From: Streptomyces sp. SM10
Lineage (GTDB): Bacteria; Actinomycetota; Actinomycetes; Streptomycetales; Streptomycetaceae
Direction of reading: 5' to 3'
Assembly: GCF_002910915.1 (NCBI RefSeq)
Contig: NZ_NEUF01000023.1
Span: 1 to 34,931, forward strand
DNA length: 34,931 nt
The position numbers and the translations under genes were made by a program. Position 1 is the first letter of the stretch. Each line of letters begins with the position of its first letter. The notes under the pieces are model-generated. The model was given only the letters and a program-made list of their open reading frames with translations. It was not told the DNA's origin and ran no database searches. Shown in pieces: positions 6,896-14,718 of the stretch.

Positions 6896-8260
6896 ATGAC
6901 CGCAACGACGGCGGAGGCACGCCCGCCCGAGCTACGCCTGCCCAAGCGGCGCGGGGTCGAGCTCTCGCTCCTGATCGGGGCCGTGCTCATCTCCGTCTAC
7001 GGATACGCCGCCGTCGGCCTCGCCCGGAACAACGCCGTACCCCCCGACGTCGCCGGCTACGGGGCCGGTCTCGGTATCCTCGCGCTGCTCGCCCACCTCG
7101 CGGTCCGCTTCCGCGCGCCGTTCGCCGATCCGCTGCTCCTGCCCATCGCCGTCCTGCTCAACGGCGTGGGCCTGGTGCTGATCTACCGGCTCGACCTGGA
7201 GACCCCGAGCGACCGGGCCGCGACGACACAGCTGATCTGGTCCACGCTCGGGGTCGCCTTCTTCATCGCCGTCGTCGTCCTGCTACGCGATCACCGGGTG
7301 CTCCAGCGCTACGCCTACCTCTCGGTGGCCGCGGCGCTGGTGCTGATGATCGTGCCGATCTTCTTCCCGGCGGTGAACGGGGCGAAGATCTGGATCCGGA
7401 TCGGCGGACTCTCCTTCCAGCCGGGGGAGTTCGCGAAGATCCTGCTCGCCGTCTTCTTCGCCGCGTACCTCGCCGCGAACCGCAACGCACTCGCGTACAC
7501 CGGCCGCAGGATCTGGAAGCTGCAGTTCCCCACCGGCCGGGTGCTCGGTCCCATCGTCGCGATCTGGCTGCTCAGCGTCGGTGTCCTCGTCCTGGAGCGG
7601 GACCTCGGCACCTCACTGCTCTTCTTCGGCCTCTTCGTGATCCTGCTCTACGTGGCCACCGGGCGGACCGGGTGGATCGCCGTCGGGCTGCTGCTCGCCG
7701 CCGCGGGAGCCTTCGTCGTCGGCTCGTTCGAACCCCATGTGCACAGCAGGGTCGAGGACTGGCTGGACCCGTACGCCTCCATCGACGCGGGCCAGGGACC
7801 GGGGCAGCTCGCCCAGTCGCTCTTCGCTTTCGCCGCGGGCGGCATGCTGGGCACCGGCCTCGGGCTCGGCCACTCCATCCTCATCGGCTTCGCCGCCAAG
7901 TCCGACTTCATCCTGGCGACCGCCGGCGAGGAGCTCGGACTGGCGGGGCTCACCGCGATCTTCCTGCTGTACGCCCTGCTGGTGGCCCGAGGTTTCCGTG
8001 CGGGGCTGGCACTCCGGGACCCCTTCGGGAGGCTGCTGTCGATCGGCCTGGCCTCGATCCTGGCGCTCCAGGTCTTCGTGATCGCGGGCGGGGTGATGGG
8101 GCTGATCCCGCTGACCGGCATGGCCATGCCGTTCCTCGCCCAGGGGGGTTCCTCCGTCGTCACCAACTGGATCATCGTGGCGCTGCTCATCCGGGTGAGC
8201 GACGTGGCCCGCACACCCGGCCCCGACACCACGACCGTGCCGGCCGCGGAGGAATCGTGA
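6896..8260 (+). CDS. SEDS peptidoglycan glycosyltransferase (FtsW/RodA/SpoVE family)
   Basis: Integral membrane lipid II polymerase. The 454 residues hold about ten hydrophobic segments after a short cytoplasmic N-terminus (PPELRLPKRRGVELSLLIG). Family marks are 'GAKIWIRIGGLSFQPGEFAKILL', the periplasmic catalytic Asp D236 in ERDLGTSLLFFG, and the C-terminal signature 'GLIPLTGMAMPFLAQGGSS'. The ATG at 6896 is chosen; a TTG nine bases upstream is in frame but less likely. The ribosome site is weak, so the transcript may start close to the ATG. It overlaps the PBP gene by GTGA, the usual SEDS-bPBP arrangement. This is not the division cluster, so it is an accessory elongation or sporulation pair; which one cannot be told here. 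Confidence 0.95.
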   Translation: MTATTAEARPPELRLPKRRGVELSLLIGAVLISVYGYAAVGLARNNAVPPDVAGYGAGLGILALLAHLAVRFRAPFADPLLLPIAVLLNGVGLVLIYRLDLETPSDRAATTQLIWSTLGVAFFIAVVVLLRDHRVLQRYAYLSVAAALVLMIVPIFFPAVNGAKIWIRIGGLSFQPGEFAKILLAVFFAAYLAANRNALAYTGRRIWKLQFPTGRVLGPIVAIWLLSVGVLVLERDLGTSLLFFGLFVILLYVATGRTGWIAVGLLLAAAGAFVVGSFEPHVHSRVEDWLDPYASIDAGQGPGQLAQSLFAFAAGGMLGTGLGLGHSILIGFAAKSDFILATAGEELGLAGLTAIFLLYALLVARGFRAGLALRDPFGRLLSIGLASILALQVFVIAGGVMGLIPLTGMAMPFLAQGGSSVVTNWIIVALLIRVSDVARTPGPDTTTVPAAEES

Positions 8261-9714
8261 TCCGCTACATCCGGCACGCCGCCGGCTTCTGCCTGCTCCT
8301 GCTCCTCGCCCTGCTCGCGAACGCCGGGCGCGTCCAGCTCTTCGAGGCCGACGAGCTCAACTCGAACTCCGCCAACCGCCGCACCACCATCGACCGTTAC
8401 GACCAGCCGCGCGGGAACATCCTGGTCGGCGACGAGCCCGTCACGGGCTCGAAGGACACCGGCGAGCAGCTCGCGTACGAGCGCACCTACCGGCACGGTC
8501 CTCTGTACGCGCCGGTGACGGGCTACGCCTCGCAGACGTACGGCACCACGCTGCTGGAGAACGCCGAGGACGGCGTCCTCTCCGGAAGCGCTCCGGTCCT
8601 GGCCCCGCTCCCGCTGTGGGGCGACCTCACCCGCAGCCGGCAGCCAGGCGGCGATGTCGTCACCACCATCGAGGACTCGATGCAACGCGCGGCGTACGAG
8701 GGCCTGGACGGCCGGCGTGGCGCGGTCGCCGCGCTCGACCCGGCCACCGGCCGGATCCTGGCGCTGGTCTCCTCCCCCTCCTACGACCCCGAGGTCCTCT
8801 CCGGGACCGGGTCGCGGGTGACCGACGCGTGGGACCGGCTCAACCGTGCGCCGAGCCGGCCGATGCTCAACCGGGCCATCCGGCAGACGTATCCACCCGG
8901 TTCGGCCTTCAAGATCGTGACGGCGGCGGCAGCGCTGGACGCCGGCGTGGTCACCGACCCGGACGCGGACACCGACACTCCCTCGCCCTACGTCCTGCCG
9001 GGGACCTCGACCGTGCTGCCCAACGAGGCGAAGGGCTGCGAGAAGGCGTCCCTGGCGGAGGCGATCCGGGTCTCCTGCAACACGGTGATGGCCCATCTCG
9101 GCGTCCAGGTGGGACTGGACGGGATGCTGGAGGCGGTGGGCGGCTTCGGCTTCAACGACAACGACCTGAAGATCCCCTCCCGGGTGGCCCGCAGCAATTT
9201 CGACGGGGACATGAGCGACGACCAGCTCGCCCAGTCCTCCATCGGCCAGTTCGACACGGCGGCGACGCCGCTCCAGATGGCGATGGTCGCCTCGGCGGTG
9301 GCGAACGGCGGTGAGCTGATGCGTCCGCGCCTGGTGGACCGGGTGACCACGGAGGACGGGGACACGGTCCGGCAGCAGGGCGACGACTCGTACCACCGGG
9401 CGATGAACCCCACGACGGCCCAGCAGCTCCAGCGGATGATGGTCGACGTGGTGGAGAACGGCACCGGCGCGAACGCGGCGATCGACGGGGTGACGGTCGG
9501 CGGCAAGACGGGCACCGCCCAGCACGGGATCGACAACTCGGGCACGCCGTACGCCTGGTTCATCGCCTGGGCGCAGGCGCCGGACTCCGGCCGCCCGGCG
9601 GTGGCCGTCGCCGTGGTCGTGGAGGACGCGGCGGCCGACCGGGCGGACGTCAGCGGGGGCGGCAACGCGGCCCCGATCGCGCGGGCGGTGATGGAGGCGG
9701 CGCTGGAGGACTGA
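8257..9714 (+). CDS. Class B penicillin-binding protein (transpeptidase)
   Basis: D,D-transpeptidase that cross-links peptidoglycan made by the adjacent SEDS protein. The 485 residues begin with a cytoplasmic Arg/His tip and one membrane anchor (AGFCLLLLLALLANAG, ~9-24), then a dimerisation/pedestal region containing the typical RTTIDRYDQPRGNIL. The transpeptidase domain holds SAFK (Ser216, Lys219), SCN (273-275) and KTGTAQ (Lys417), so the enzyme is complete. The start is the GTG at 8257, overlapping the previous stop and following GGAGGA. The length is short for class B PBPs and there are no PASTA domains. Confidence 0.96.
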   Translation: MIRYIRHAAGFCLLLLLALLANAGRVQLFEADELNSNSANRRTTIDRYDQPRGNILVGDEPVTGSKDTGEQLAYERTYRHGPLYAPVTGYASQTYGTTLLENAEDGVLSGSAPVLAPLPLWGDLTRSRQPGGDVVTTIEDSMQRAAYEGLDGRRGAVAALDPATGRILALVSSPSYDPEVLSGTGSRVTDAWDRLNRAPSRPMLNRAIRQTYPPGSAFKIVTAAAALDAGVVTDPDADTDTPSPYVLPGTSTVLPNEAKGCEKASLAEAIRVSCNTVMAHLGVQVGLDGMLEAVGGFGFNDNDLKIPSRVARSNFDGDMSDDQLAQSSIGQFDTAATPLQMAMVASAVANGGELMRPRLVDRVTTEDGDTVRQQGDDSYHRAMNPTTAQQLQRMMVDVVENGTGANAAIDGVTVGGKTGTAQHGIDNSGTPYAWFIAWAQAPDSGRPAVAVAVVVEDAAADRADVSGGGNAAPIARAVMEAALED

Positions 9715-9754
9715 GCCGGGCGCCGGGGCCCCGCGCGCTTCCGTGCACCCGGCA

Positions 9755-9852
9755 CCGGCTCGGGGTGCGTTCCGGGGCCGTGACGCCCGGCTCGGGGTGC
9801 CGTTCCGCGGGCCCGGCGCCCGGTTCGGGGGCCCGCTCCGTGGGCCGGGGGC
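9755..9852 (+). repeat. Three imperfect ~32-nt tandem copies before the amidase gene
   Basis: Copies begin at 9755, 9787 and 9820, each opening CCGG(C/T)TCGGGG and containing a (G/C)TTCCG/CTCCG block, followed by a G/C-rich end. The first two share CCGGCTCGGGGTGC exactly. They fill most of the gap between the PBP stop and the amidase ribosome site. Any role is unknown. Confidence 0.6.
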
Positions 9853-9866
9853 AGGAGACTGGTCCC

Positions 9867-10934
9867 ATGACAGAGGCTCTCGAAGCGTCCCTCGCCCGGA
9901 TCGACCGGCTCGATCCGGAACTGTGCGCGTTCACGGAGGTCTGGCACGAGGAGGCGCGGGCCCGGGCGGGCGCCGCGTCCCGTCTCCCGCTCACCGGGCT
10001 GCCGTTCGCCGTGAAGGGCCCCGGGGGCATCCGCTCGTACGCCGCCCGCCGGCTGATCGCCGCGGGCGGGATCCCGGTCGGTGCGACCTCGGTCCCCGGT
10101 CCGGGCACGGCGTGGCAGACCTGGGGGCAGGGTGCGCACGGCCGTACGGTCAATCCCTGGCGCCCCGACCGGACTCCGGGCGGCTCCTCGGCCGGCTCGG
10201 CGGTGGCGGTCGCGGCCGGCATGGTGGAGGTGGCGACGGGCAGCGACGGCGCCGGTTCGGTGCGGATCCCGGCGGCGTGGTGCGGGGTGTTCGGCATGAG
10301 GACGACGGCGGGGCTGCTCCCCTCCCCCGACCGTACGGGCCTCGCGTCCCCCGGCCTGCTGGCGAGCTCGGCCGGGCGCGCGGAGGCCTGCCTGAGCCAT
10401 CTCCTGGACGGATACGTGCCGCGCCCCGCGCGGCTCCCCGTTCCGGCCGTCTACAGCCCGGACCTCGGCTTCGCCCGCGTCGCCCCCGAGGTCGCGGAGG
10501 TGACACGGGCCGCGGTCGGCCGGCTGGTGGAGGCGGGGGCGGTACGCCTGGTGCCGGGCTCCTGCGAACTGCTCGACCCGGCGGATGCCTGGCTCGCGGT
10601 GCGCGCGGGGGCTCCGACGCCGGCCACGGAGCGGCTCCGCGCCGCCAACGACCGCGCGCTCGACGCCCTTTTCGCCCGTACGCCCCTGCTGCTCACACCG
10701 GTCACCCCCAACCGGCCGCACGGCCACGAGGGGCCGGGCGACGTCTACTCCACCGCGCTCACCTGGGCGTTCAACCTCAGCGGCCATCCGGCGGCGAGCC
10801 TGCCCGCCGGGTTCACCGCGGACGGCTGCCCGGCCGGTCTCCAGCTGGTGACCGGCCGGGGCCAGGATGCCGAACTGCTCGGCACGGCCCGCGCGCTGGA
10901 GCGTCACCTGCCCAGGTCTCAGCCGATGGGCTGA
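9867..10934 (+). CDS. Amidase-signature family hydrolase
   Basis: Serine hydrolase of the amidase-signature family that cleaves C-N amide bonds; substrate unknown. All three triad residues can be placed: Lys50 in PFAVKGPG, the cis-Ser Ser107 in TPGGSSAGSA, and the nucleophile Ser131 in GSDGAGSVRIPAA (24 residues apart, as in the family). The 355-residue length is short against the usual 430-500, with the C-terminal lid region reduced; 'NLSGHPAASLPAGF' still matches the family end. The start is the ATG at 9867, about 9 nt after AGGAG. Its 3' end overlaps the opposite-strand small gene by 16 bp. Confidence 0.88.
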   Translation: MTEALEASLARIDRLDPELCAFTEVWHEEARARAGAASRLPLTGLPFAVKGPGGIRSYAARRLIAAGGIPVGATSVPGPGTAWQTWGQGAHGRTVNPWRPDRTPGGSSAGSAVAVAAGMVEVATGSDGAGSVRIPAAWCGVFGMRTTAGLLPSPDRTGLASPGLLASSAGRAEACLSHLLDGYVPRPARLPVPAVYSPDLGFARVAPEVAEVTRAAVGRLVEAGAVRLVPGSCELLDPADAWLAVRAGAPTPATERLRAANDRALDALFARTPLLLTPVTPNRPHGHEGPGDVYSTALTWAFNLSGHPAASLPAGFTADGCPAGLQLVTGRGQDAELLGTARALERHLPRSQPMG

Positions 10935-11314
10935 CGTATCTCCGCCCGGACCTTCAGCGTCTCCACGGCCGCCTGCTCCAGGTCGATGTCCGTGTACTGC
11001 ACGACCTGGCACTCGGCCACGGCGCCGGACCCGTCGGGCCTGAACTCCGTCGCCGGTACGACGACCGTGCCCCCGTCCGACTCTGCGGCCCCCTCCAGGA
11101 TCTTGGTCCGCGCGAGAGCGGGGCTCGCCAGCCTCCCGTACATGCCGGAGAGCACCAGGACGCCACCGTCGTCCTTCGACGTGTACTGCGCGACGGCCGC
11201 CTTCGGGTGCCGGCGCGGTGTCGTCGGTCCAGTGCCACACGGCCTCGTCCGCACTGCACCGGCACGTACATCCGTTTCTCCGGCGACGGACGCCACGCGC
11301 CACCGGCCGCTCAC
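10919..11314 (-). pseudogene. Small hypothetical ORF, probably a decayed remnant
   Basis: The frame is open for 131 codons from a GTG at 11314 that overlaps the upstream stop (GTGA). The C-terminal ~95 residues look like real protein (VAQYTSKDDGG, LVLSGMYGRLASP, ILEGAAESDGGTVVVPATEF, AAVETLKVRAEIRQPIG). They resemble the C-terminus of a common Streptomyces family that ends in 'TLxVRxEIRxPIG', as I recall it. The first ~35 residues are Arg/Thr-rich and look out of frame. Plausible pieces appear in the other frames instead (MYVPVQC, then ADEAVWHWTDDTA), with the Cys/Trp-rich core misplaced. I read this as a rearranged, frameshifted remnant, but a short intact gene is possible. Confidence 0.45.
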
Positions 11315-12420
11315 CCCGGTGTGCCGCCCTCGGCTATCGCGTCGGCCACCTCGGCGACCCGCGCCTGTTCCTCCACCGCGAAGCGGTCGCGGTCCAACTG
11401 CTCGGCGATCTCCTCGTCCTGGGCCATCAGCAGGTCCAGGTTCGAGCTGCCCAGCTCGAACACGCCCATGTCGACGTAGGCCTTCTGCAGCCGTTCGCCC
11501 CAGAGGCCGATGTCCTTGACGCAGGGGACGATCCGGCTGAACAGGAGCTTGCGGAAGAGCTGGAGGTACTCGGAGTGCTCGGAGAGGTCCTTGGCCTCCT
11601 GCTTGCCGATGCCGAAGTTCTCCAGGACCTCGACGCCGCTGAGCCGGTCGCGCATCAGGGAGCAGCCCTCGATGACGAACTCCTCGCGCTCGCGCAGTTC
11701 GGCGTCGCTCAGCTGCTTGTAGTAGTCGCGCAGCGCCATCCGCCCGAAGGCCACGTGCCGCGCCTCGTCCTGCATGACGTAGGCGAGGATCTGCTTGGGC
11801 AGCGGCTTGGTCGTGGTGTCGCGGATCATACCGAAGGCGGCGAGTGCCAGCCCCTCGATGAGGACCTGCATGCCGAGGTAGGGCATGTCCCAGCGGGAGT
11901 CGCGCAGGGTGTCGCCGAGCAGCCCCTGGAGGTTGTCGTTGATCGGATAGAGCATCCCGACCTTCTCGTGCAGGAAGCGGCCGTAGATCTCCGCGTGCCG
12001 CGCCTCGTCCATCGTCTGGGTGGCGGAGTAGAACTTCGCGTCCAGGTCGGGGACCGACTCCACGATCCGGGCGGCGCAGACCATGGCGCCCTGCTCACCG
12101 TGCAGGAACTGGCTGAACTGCCAGGAGGTGTAGTGCTTGCGCAGCTCACCGCGGTCCCGCTCGGTCATCTTCGCCCAGTGCGGGGTGCCGTGGAGCGTGA
12201 GGGCCTCGTCCGGGGTGCCGAGCGGGTCGGCGGGATCGACCTCCAGGCTCCAGTCGATGCGCTTGTTGCCGTCCCACTGCTTGTCCTTGCCCTTCTGGTA
12301 GAGGGCGAGGAGGCGTTCGCGGCCGTCGTCGTAGTCCCAGCTGAACCGGGCCGCGCCCGTGGCGGGGACCTGCCACGTCGGTGCGGCGGGGGCGGTGGTG
12401 TAGAGGTCGTGTGTCGACAC
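11311..12420 (-). CDS. Ferritin-like diiron protein (R2/AurF-like oxygenase candidate)
   Basis: A helical-bundle protein of 369 residues with a full set of carboxylate/His ligands: Glu109 (HGEQGA), Glu139/His142 (DEARHAE), Glu189 (LIEGLA) and Glu219/His222 (DEARHVAFG). Two ExxH motifs plus two single Glu are the hallmark of a dinuclear iron site in R2-like proteins and oxygenases. No RNR radical or nucleotide partner is nearby, so an oxygenase or desaturase role is more likely than nucleotide reduction. The start is the GTG at 12420, 6 nt after AAGGAG; the longer frame from 12453 is rejected. It is divergent from a second diiron gene, with which it shares an N-terminal LL-x-K-x-DW motif. Substrate unknown. 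Confidence 0.9.
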   Translation of the reverse strand: MSTHDLYTTAPAAPTWQVPATGAARFSWDYDDGRERLLALYQKGKDKQWDGNKRIDWSLEVDPADPLGTPDEALTLHGTPHWAKMTERDRGELRKHYTSWQFSQFLHGEQGAMVCAARIVESVPDLDAKFYSATQTMDEARHAEIYGRFLHEKVGMLYPINDNLQGLLGDTLRDSRWDMPYLGMQVLIEGLALAAFGMIRDTTTKPLPKQILAYVMQDEARHVAFGRMALRDYYKQLSDAELREREEFVIEGCSLMRDRLSGVEVLENFGIGKQEAKDLSEHSEYLQLFRKLLFSRIVPCVKDIGLWGERLQKAYVDMGVFELGSSNLDLLMAQDEEIAEQLDRDRFAVEEQARVAEVADAIAEGGTPG

Positions 12421-12609
12421 GGACAGCTCCTTCGCCTGGCGAGGATCGTGCATTCCGTGGTGCTGACGTCAGTTGGCAGGTTCACACGTTGGTAGACACG
12501 CGGTCAACAAGTCGCGCACAGGGGATTGACTGCCTTGCTGACAGGCAGTCTCATAATCCTTGAGCGCAATCCTGACCACCGGTAACCCCTCTGCGAGGTG
12601 CCTTCAGCC
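12421..12609. promoter_or_regulatory. Divergent promoter region of the two diiron genes with palindromic operator
   Basis: The 189-bp gap has a strong inverted repeat: GACTGCCT (12528-12535) and AGGCAGTC (12543-12550), 8-bp arms with a 7-nt spacer, directly on top of TTGACT (12526-12531). CATAAT (12552-12557) follows at a rather long 20-nt spacing and may be the plus-strand -10. On the minus strand, TTGACC (12502-12507) and TGAACC (12479-12484) stand 17 nt apart. A separate perfect 10-bp palindrome CTGACGTCAG is at 12463-12472. The 8-bp repeat fits a TetR-type operator, and a TetR gene lies nearby; the link is inference. Confidence 0.68.
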
Positions 12610-13545
12610 ATGACGACAGTGACCGACGAGGACATCCAGGCGCTGCGTGATGCGCTCGGTCCGCTCAAGGACCGCGAGCAGGTCGCCGCGCGCCTGCTCG
12701 AAGCCTCGGCCAAACACTCCTTCGATCCGGACACCGAGCTGGACTGGGACTCGGCCGTCGAGGACGGCAAGTGGTTCTGGCCCCCGGAGCTGGTCTCCCT
12801 CTACGACACCCCGATGTGGCGGAAGATGTCGCAGGACCAGCGGATGGAACTGGCCCGGCACGAGGCCGCGTCGCTGGCCTCGCTGGGGATCTGGTTCGAG
12901 ATCATCCTGATGCAGCTCCTCGTCCGCCACATCTACGACAAGTCCGTGACCAGCAAGCACGTCCGCTACGCCCTCACGGAGATCGCCGACGAGTGCCGGC
13001 ACTCCATGATGTTCGCCCGCATGATCGAGTGGGGCGGGGCGCCCAGCTATCCCGTCCCCCGGCGCTACCACAACCTGGCGCGGGTGCTGAAGACCATCTC
13101 CACCACCCCCGGTTCCTTCGCCGCGACCCTGCTCGGCGAGGAGATCCTGGACTGGATGCAGCGCCTCACCTTCCCCGACGAGCGGGTCCAGTCACTCGTA
13201 CGCGGAGTGACCCGCATCCACGTCGTCGAGGAGGCCAGGCACGTGCGCTACGCACGCGAGGAGCTGCGCCGCCAGATGGTCACCGCTCCCCACTGGGAGC
13301 GCCGGCTGACCCGCATCAACTGCGGGGAGGCGGCGCGCGTCTTCTCCGTCTGCTTCGTCAATCCGCAGGTCTACGACAACGTCGGACTGGACCGCCACGA
13401 AGCCGTCGCGCAGGTGAAGGCGAGCGGCCACCGGGCGGAGGTCATGCAGACGGGAGCCAAGCGGCTCACGGACTTCTTCGACGACATCGGCGTGCTCAAC
13501 GGAGTGGGGCGCAGGCTGTGGAAGAGCTCGGGTCTGCTGGCCTGA
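12610..13545 (+). CDS. AurF-like diiron oxygenase family protein
   Basis: A 311-residue all-helical protein of the p-aminobenzoate N-oxygenase (AurF)-like diiron family. Candidate iron ligands are Glu97 (IWFEIIL), Glu128/His131 (ADECRHSMMF), Glu178 (LLGEEILDW) and Glu208/His211 (VVEEARHVRY). AurF itself oxidises aryl amines, but most Streptomyces members have no known substrate. The ATG at 12610 is preferred; a GTG at 12598 is in frame, and the only ribosome-site-like string (GAGG, 12595-12598) overlaps that codon. Divergent from the other diiron gene and 40 bp upstream of a TetR gene. No biosynthetic cluster surrounds it, so a housekeeping or lipid-linked role is as likely as secondary metabolism. 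Confidence 0.9.
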   Translation: MTTVTDEDIQALRDALGPLKDREQVAARLLEASAKHSFDPDTELDWDSAVEDGKWFWPPELVSLYDTPMWRKMSQDQRMELARHEAASLASLGIWFEIILMQLLVRHIYDKSVTSKHVRYALTEIADECRHSMMFARMIEWGGAPSYPVPRRYHNLARVLKTISTTPGSFAATLLGEEILDWMQRLTFPDERVQSLVRGVTRIHVVEEARHVRYAREELRRQMVTAPHWERRLTRINCGEAARVFSVCFVNPQVYDNVGLDRHEAVAQVKASGHRAEVMQTGAKRLTDFFDDIGVLNGVGRRLWKSSGLLA

Positions 13546-13585
13546 GGCCGCCTCCCGTGAGCCGGACGGCCTTAGGCTTCTGGGT

Positions 13586-14347
13586 ATGACCTCCGCACCC
13601 GCAGCACCGCCGGCCCGCGCGTACCGACGGCTCGGTGTCGAGGAGCGCCGCGCCCAACTGCTGGGCGCGGCGCTCACGCTCTTCGCCCACCGGGCACCGG
13701 ACGACGTGTCGATCGACGAGGTGGCGGCCGCCGCCGGGGTCTCCCGACCTCTGGTCTACCGCTACTTCCCCGGCGGCAGGCAGCAGTTGTACGAGGCAGC
13801 TCTGGGGTCGGCCGCCGAGCAGCTGACGCTCTGCTTCGCGGAGCCCTCCGTCGGCCCGCCCACCGAGCGCGTGAGCCGTGTCCTTGACCGCTACCTCGGC
13901 TTCGTCGACCAGCACGACGCCGGCTTCAGCGCGCTGCTGCGCGGCGGGAGCGTGGCCGAGACCTCGCGGACGTCCACGATCGTCGACGGTGTACGCCGCT
14001 CGGCGGCCGAGCAGATCCTGCTCCACCTCGGCCGGGGCGGCGGCCCCGGCCAGGAACCCGCGGGGCCGCGCCTGCGGATGATGGTGCGCACCTGGATCGC
14101 GGCCGTGGAGGCGGCGTCCCTGATCTGGCTGGACGAGGAGAAGCAGCCGGAGGCCTCCGACCTCCGGAGCTGGCTGGTCGACCATCTGATGGCCCTGCTG
14201 GCAGTCACCGCCGGCTCGGACGAGGAGACGGAAGCCGTGGTGGCGGAGCTGCTGGACCAGGAGACCGCCGAGGGCCCGGCCGGGCGGCTGGCGACACTGA
14301 TCGTTCCGGTGGCCGGCCGTGCCGCGCACCTGCTGCCGCCGGGCTGA
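13586..14347 (+). CDS. TetR-family transcriptional regulator
   Basis: A 253-residue regulator with an N-terminal TetR helix-turn-helix: VSIDEVAAAAGVSRPLVYRYF at residues 41-61, preceded by RRAQLLGAALTLFA. The C-terminal two thirds is a helical ligand/dimer domain with a Gly-rich insertion (~155-162). TAGGCT (13573-13578) ends 7 nt before the ATG and no Shine-Dalgarno is present, so a leaderless transcript from its own promoter is likely. It follows the AurF-like gene by 40 bp and is the natural candidate to bind the palindrome at 12528-12550. Confidence 0.93.
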   Translation: MTSAPAAPPARAYRRLGVEERRAQLLGAALTLFAHRAPDDVSIDEVAAAAGVSRPLVYRYFPGGRQQLYEAALGSAAEQLTLCFAEPSVGPPTERVSRVLDRYLGFVDQHDAGFSALLRGGSVAETSRTSTIVDGVRRSAAEQILLHLGRGGGPGQEPAGPRLRMMVRTWIAAVEAASLIWLDEEKQPEASDLRSWLVDHLMALLAVTAGSDEETEAVVAELLDQETAEGPAGRLATLIVPVAGRAAHLLPPG

Positions 14348-14371
14348 GGTCTCCTGGGTCAGACTGGCACC

Positions 14372-14647
14372 GTGAAAAGCGAGAACACGTCCTTCCGCGG
14401 CGGCCCGCTGGACGGCCGGGTGCTGCCCGTCCTGCTCGGGCCGACCGGCCATCCGCCCAAGTGGTACGAGGTCCCGGTCCCGGACGCCGACGGCGGCCCC
14501 GCCACCGTGTACGCGTACCGGCGCGCGCCCGCCGGCTACTCGAAGCGGCTGGGACTCCAGCGCGGCTGGGTGTACGAGTTCGCCCCCGAGGGGCGTGAGC
14601 CCTTCAGGCCCAAGTGGCCTTGGGGCAAGCCCCGCAGCGGGTCCTGA
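14372..14647 (+). CDS. Conserved small hypothetical protein
   Basis: A 91-residue soluble protein starting at the GTG at 14372 (KSENTSFRGGPLDGRVLPV). The FRGGPLDG opening and the later VYAYRRAPAGYSKRLGLQ and GWVYEFAP segments suggest a small beta-rich fold; the tail is basic with Pro/Trp. A -10-like CAGACT sits 6 nt upstream and there is no ribosome site, so it may be leaderless. I do not assign a function. Confidence 0.75.
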   Translation: MKSENTSFRGGPLDGRVLPVLLGPTGHPPKWYEVPVPDADGGPATVYAYRRAPAGYSKRLGLQRGWVYEFAPEGREPFRPKWPWGKPRSGS

Positions 14648-14718
14648 GCCGCTCCCGCACCCGCGCCCGTAAGATCGGCGGTCAGGTGCCGAGGGCACGG
14701 TCACAAGGGGGGTGCGCC

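Noticed and set aside
12463..12472. CTGACGTCAG palindrome as a second TetR operator
   Set aside because: It is symmetric, but its sequence is unrelated to the stronger repeat at 12528-12550; kept only as part of the region entry.
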